DNA of 34,979 bases. It comes from Phycisphaerae bacterium. Lineage in GTDB: Bacteria; Planctomycetota; Phycisphaerae; Phycisphaerales; UBA1924. The stretch lies in assembly GCA_030426395.1 (NCBI GenBank), contig JAUHYE010000024.1:1-34979 (forward strand). Direction: 5' to 3'. Under the pieces are notes generated by a model that saw only the letters and a program-made list of their open reading frames with translations, was not told the DNA's origin and searched no databases. The translations under genes were made by a program, and so were the position numbers. Numbering within the stretch: position 1 is the first letter of the stretch; each line of letters starts with the position of its first letter. This document shows positions 32,449 to 34,979 of this stretch, in pieces.

Positions 32449-32955
32449 TCACGCCCCCGCACACGCCGAACGCTCGTCACGATCGGCGACCTCGGCCCCA
32501 TCTTCGAGCAGCAACTCGATCTGGAATGGGCCGCAATCCGTGACGCAAGGGATCACGACCACCGGCGCGCCGTTGAGCGCCCGAGCCGTCATGGGATTCG
32601 CACCGCACTCCGAGGTTGGGATCGACGCCGCCACCACCAGGTCGGGCAGCCACGAACGGGCCGAACCGCAGACCATCTCGAGCAACTCGCACAACGCGTC
32701 GGCACAGTCCGGCGAATCGCTGGCCGATTCACGACCGGTCAACAGTGCCACCATGCGTTCGGCCGTCTCGGACTCGAAGCCCAGGCAGACCGAGCCCTGG
32801 CAATCTCCGCCCAATTCCGCCACCACCGAGACGCCGTGCGCAGCCGCGCCGGCGTCTAGCCACCGGGGATCGCGCACTTCGACGGGCAGTTGCAGCATGG
32901 TCTCCAAGACGTGCTCCACGCCCTGGATGAACGGCGAGATCCGCATGATGTCCAT
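32449..32955 (-). CDS. CheX-like chemotaxis phosphatase-family protein
   Basis: Protein of 168 residues resembling CheX, which dephosphorylates CheY-P. The opening MRISPFIQGVEHVLETMLQLPVE and the helix ALCELLEMVCGSARSWLPDL followed by IPCVTDCGPFQIEL match the family plan. The catalytic ExxN signature, however, reads E90-L-L-E93: the Glu is present and the Asn is replaced by Glu, so activity is uncertain. AGGAGG lies four bases before ATG 32955. It is the first cistron of a cheX-cheY-DUF342(-pilZ) series on the minus strand; it may act on the adjacent receiver. Confidence 0.8.
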   Translation of the reverse strand: MDIMRISPFIQGVEHVLETMLQLPVEVRDPRWLDAGAAAHGVSVVAELGGDCQGSVCLGFESETAERMVALLTGRESASDSPDCADALCELLEMVCGSARSWLPDLVVAASIPTSECGANPMTARALNGAPVVVIPCVTDCGPFQIELLLEDGAEVADRDERSACAGA

Positions 32956-33047
32956 ATCGCCTCCTACCGGGCTCGGTGCGTGCCTTCTCAGTTTTCGACC
33001 ATTCCCGGACCGCCCTTGAGCAACACCCGATAGAAATCGGTGCCATA

Positions 33048-33075
33048 AGAAAACCGCCCCCTACGTCGGGGGCGG
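33048..33075 (-). terminator. Rho-independent terminator of the dockerin-tailed protein
   Basis: Read on the minus strand, CCGCCCCC (plus 33068-33075) pairs with GGGGGCGG (33054-33061) around a six-base loop, and TTTTCTTA follows immediately. It insulates the dockerin gene from the cheX operon 93 bases further on. Confidence 0.82.
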
Positions 33076-33108
33076 CTAGGTCAGCAATGACGAACTTTTA
33101 TGGGACGT

Positions 33109-33133
33109 GATCCGGGCCGACATGGCCCGGATC
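33109..33133. other. Perfect 10-bp hairpin after the dockerin gene
   Basis: GATCCGGGCC (33109-33118) and GGCCCGGATC (33124-33133) pair perfectly around GACAT, 13 bases beyond the stop of the dockerin gene and 34 bases before its terminator. No T-tract follows; it may protect the 3' end. Confidence 0.55.
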
Positions 33134-33145
33134 GGGAATGGCGGA

Positions 33146-33856
33146 TTACTCGCAGCCCGCGTCGAACTCGTTCTGGAAAGCCAGGAAGTCGAACAGGGTC
33201 AGCGAGCCGTCGCCGTCGAAGTCGGCCAGCAGGTCACCGGCATCGAAGGCGTTCTGGAAGGCAAGGAAGTCGAACAGCGTCAGCGAGCCGTCGCCGTCGA
33301 TGTCGGCGCGGCAGCCGCCGCCACCGAACGACATCTCGAGCGAGTCCATGTCGACGAACGCACCGCCGAACAGGCCGCTGTCAACCTGGATGCGGTAGAC
33401 CGGCGTGGCGAATTCCCAGCCACTCCAAGCCCAGGCGCAGTCCGGATCGATGGTGACCACGGCTTCGTCGATCAGGTTGTCGTCGATGTCGTAGAAGCGG
33501 ATGGTGGCGTCAACGCCGCTGGTGTCGGCGTTCGAGCCCCAGTAGCCACCGAACGTGCCGACGCCCTCGTCAAAGAAGTACTCGGCAGGCTGCGAGGCCG
33601 AGCCGGCAAAACGGCTGCCGGCGTGCGGCCCGATCGAGCAGCGGAAGCCCCAGCTACCACTGATGAGCAAGGTGCCCGAAGGACCGGCCCACACGTTGCC
33701 GTTGCCATCGAAGATGGCCAGCGGGTTGCCAGCACCTGCCGACGCCTTGTCGTCGTAGGTCTCCGAGAAATCGCCGGTGAACGGACCGACGGCCGTCGCC
33801 TGGGCCATGGCCAAGGCGGGAACCGCGAGCATGGAAGCAAACACGAACTTCTTCAT
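33146..33856 (-). CDS. Secreted protein with C-terminal GC-type tandem EF-hand dockerin
   Basis: Extracellular protein of 236 residues. A signal peptide (MKKFVFASMLAVPALAMAQA) is followed by a beta-rich domain of about 155 residues (FRCSIGPHAGSRFAGS, ATIRFYDIDDNLIDEAVVTID, GWEFATPVYRIQVDSG). The last 55 residues contain two calcium-binding loops, ADIDGDGSLTLFDFLAFQNAF and the equivalent ADFDGDGSLTLFDFLAFQNEF, closing with DAGC-E. This paired loop ending in Gly-Cys is the planctomycete 'GC-type dockerin' sorting or docking tail. GAGGGG lies eight bases before ATG 33856. Function of the main domain is unknown. A terminator follows and a promoter precedes it, so it is a single-gene unit. Confidence 0.9.
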   Translation of the reverse strand: MKKFVFASMLAVPALAMAQATAVGPFTGDFSETYDDKASAGAGNPLAIFDGNGNVWAGPSGTLLISGSWGFRCSIGPHAGSRFAGSASQPAEYFFDEGVGTFGGYWGSNADTSGVDATIRFYDIDDNLIDEAVVTIDPDCAWAWSGWEFATPVYRIQVDSGLFGGAFVDMDSLEMSFGGGGCRADIDGDGSLTLFDFLAFQNAFDAGDLLADFDGDGSLTLFDFLAFQNEFDAGCE

Positions 33857-33944
33857 ACGAATACCCCTCTGTCTCTTCTTTGGGGGGACTCCCCAATGTG
33901 CGAAATCGGGACGCAACACAACTTTGCCGCACCCATCGCTCCCA

Positions 33945-33974
33945 CATATACCCGACAGAGGGGGGTCGTTTCAA
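33945..33974 (-). promoter_or_regulatory. Putative promoter of the dockerin gene
   Basis: On the minus strand TTGAAA (33969-33974) and TATATG (33945-33950) are spaced by 18 bp, about 90 bases before the start codon. It lies in the most A/T-rich part of the region. Confidence 0.45.
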
Positions 33975-34222
33975 GCAATTTTCTAGCATGCCACGCATAA
34001 AATCGGATTTTGTTTGGCACATTGGGTCCAAAACCGCAAAACCGCCTGCAACCGTAAATCGAACAATCCCTAGAACTCGAACAGGTCGTTCCCGGTAGGA
34101 TCGGTCGAAATACTCATTTCTGATCGCCTGCCCAACTTCCCGAGGCCACAGAACCCGATGCCCCACCGGCCCGTGCGCGCCATCCGAACACCTCCAGGCG
34201 CGCCGGCGATCGAGGGCTGGCA
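33975..34222. other. Divergent intergenic region, no gene seen
   Basis: Between the dockerin gene promoter and the VWA gene I see no gene. Its left half is relatively A/T-rich. A 15-codon frame at 34074-34118 on the minus strand (MSISTDPTGNDLFEF) has no ribosome-binding site. The VWA promoter must lie here, but no clear box pair is visible. Confidence 0.5.
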
Positions 34223-34979
34223 ATGTTGAATCTGCTGGCCGTCGTCCGCCTCGGACCGATCGAGTTCGCCCAGCCTCATTGGTTCTGGCTCCTGGCGATC
34301 CTCGTGCCTCTGGCCGTGCTCATCGGCCGCAAGAGCCTCTCGGGCATGGCGACCGCCAGCCGCCGCGCGGCTTTGGTCGTGCGGCTGCTCGTGCTGACCA
34401 TGCTTGTGAGTGCGCTCGCCCGCCCGTCGATGCGCGACACCGCCGAGGACATGGCGGTCACTGTGGTGGTCGACCTCAGCCGCTCGGTGCCAACGACAGT
34501 GCAGGAGCGGGCCCGCCAGTTCGTGCGCGAATCGGCCGAGCAGGGCAAGGAGCCGGCCGACCGCATCGGCACCGTTGCGGTCGCGGGCGAGGCGATCATT
34601 GAGAATCTGCCGCGAACGATGCTGCCCGAGGCCGACCGAGCGTTCACGGGCCGCACCGATCAGACCAACCTCGCCGAGGCACTCCGTCTGGCTCTGGCTG
34701 TCCGCCCCACCGACGCCGCCTATCGCGTCGTGCTGATGAGCGATGGCAACGAGACGACAGGCGACCTGCTGGCCGAGGCTCGTTCTGCCCGTGCCCAGGG
34801 CGTTCCTATCGACGTTCTTCCCCTTCGGTATAGCTACCAGAACGAGGTCATCGTCGAGCAACTCCTCGCACCGGCGACGGCGCGCATCGACGAGAACGCG
34901 AACCTCCGCGTCGCGCTGCGCTCCAATGACACGGCCCAGGGCACGCTCACCATCACCGCCAACGGTTCGCCCATCAACA
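34223..34979 (+). CDS. Von Willebrand A-domain membrane protein, partial (runs off window)
   Basis: Reading frame open from ATG 34223 to the window end (252 codons). GAGG lies a few bases upstream. Two membrane segments open the protein (HWFWLLAILVPLAVLIG and AALVVRLLVLTMLVSALA), as in the BatA-like and large planctomycete VWA proteins. The VWA domain follows with its MIDAS metal site: VVVDLSRSVP (DxSxS), the Thr in GRTDQTNL, and VLMSDGNETTG. After about residue 205 a new beta domain starts (EQLLAPATARIDENANLRVALRSN). The family often has a C-terminal glutamine-amidotransferase-like domain, which would lie beyond the window. Function is probably protein-protein interaction at the membrane. 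Confidence 0.88.
   Translation, partial: MLNLLAVVRLGPIEFAQPHWFWLLAILVPLAVLIGRKSLSGMATASRRAALVVRLLVLTMLVSALARPSMRDTAEDMAVTVVVDLSRSVPTTVQERARQFVRESAEQGKEPADRIGTVAVAGEAIIENLPRTMLPEADRAFTGRTDQTNLAEALRLALAVRPTDAAYRVVLMSDGNETTGDLLAEARSARAQGVPIDVLPLRYSYQNEVIVEQLLAPATARIDENANLRVALRSNDTAQGTLTITANGSPIN

Noticed and set aside
34074-34118. 15-codon minus-strand frame (MSISTDPTGNDLFEF)
   Set aside because: No ribosome-binding site and too short to support; possible but not called.

Overview
The window is high-GC, densely packed bacterial DNA that I read as chromosome from a planctomycete, most likely of the class Phycisphaerae. The reasons are a serine/threonine kinase with a fused formylglycine-generating-enzyme-like domain, a secreted protein ending in a tandem EF-hand 'GC-type' dockerin, short membrane proteins ending in a CxRCGY...CPECG zinc ribbon, a von Willebrand membrane protein of the planctomycete type, and many tail-to-tail overlapping genes. 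No genus can be fixed from the sequence alone.

Layout. 1-4.4 kb: a sulfotransferase-like fragment, the kinase/FGE fusion, an unknown protein, a LuxR-type regulator on the minus strand, and an FN3-like gene fragment with its own terminator. 4.4-6.9 kb (minus): a fused methionine sulfoxide reductase MsrB-MsrA and an Old Yellow Enzyme. 7.0-13.8 kb (plus): a complete tryptophan operon, trpE-G-D-C-F-B-A, with tight or overlapping junctions. It is preceded by a good sigma70-type promoter and a 39-codon leader ORF with a W-x-W-x-W cluster, i.e. a strong candidate for a ribosome-mediated trp attenuator. 13.8-19.0 kb (plus): two tandem paralogous zinc-ribbon membrane proteins, a barstar-like protein, a multi-pass membrane protein behind a structured leader, a phase-locked 21-bp repeat array, and an FN3-like protein behind a strong stem-loop. 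19.2-23.6 kb: a small exported protein (minus), serS, an amino-acid permease, and a membrane-anchored acidic protein whose 3' end lies antisense to the permease gene.

23.6-24.2 kb: tRNA-Asn(GTT) with promoter and terminator, then a 43-nt near-perfect hairpin and ten head-to-tail 21-bp units. 24.3-27.3 kb (minus): lepA, an FRG-domain gene of clearly lower G+C translationally coupled to it, and a VOC-family protein. 27.5-30.0 kb (plus): an MFS transporter and L-threonine aldolase. 30.0-33.0 kb (minus): cheX, cheY, a DUF342/FapA-like gene and a PilZ gene, a small signalling cluster without flagellar structural genes in the window. 33.1-35.0 kb: the dockerin-tailed secreted protein (minus) and the start of a VWA membrane protein (plus, running off the end).

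The observations I rank highest are the trp leader peptide with its alternative RNA pairings and the two 21-bp phased arrays, which no annotated gene explains. All RNA structures and promoters were found by eye, without folding energies or database searches.
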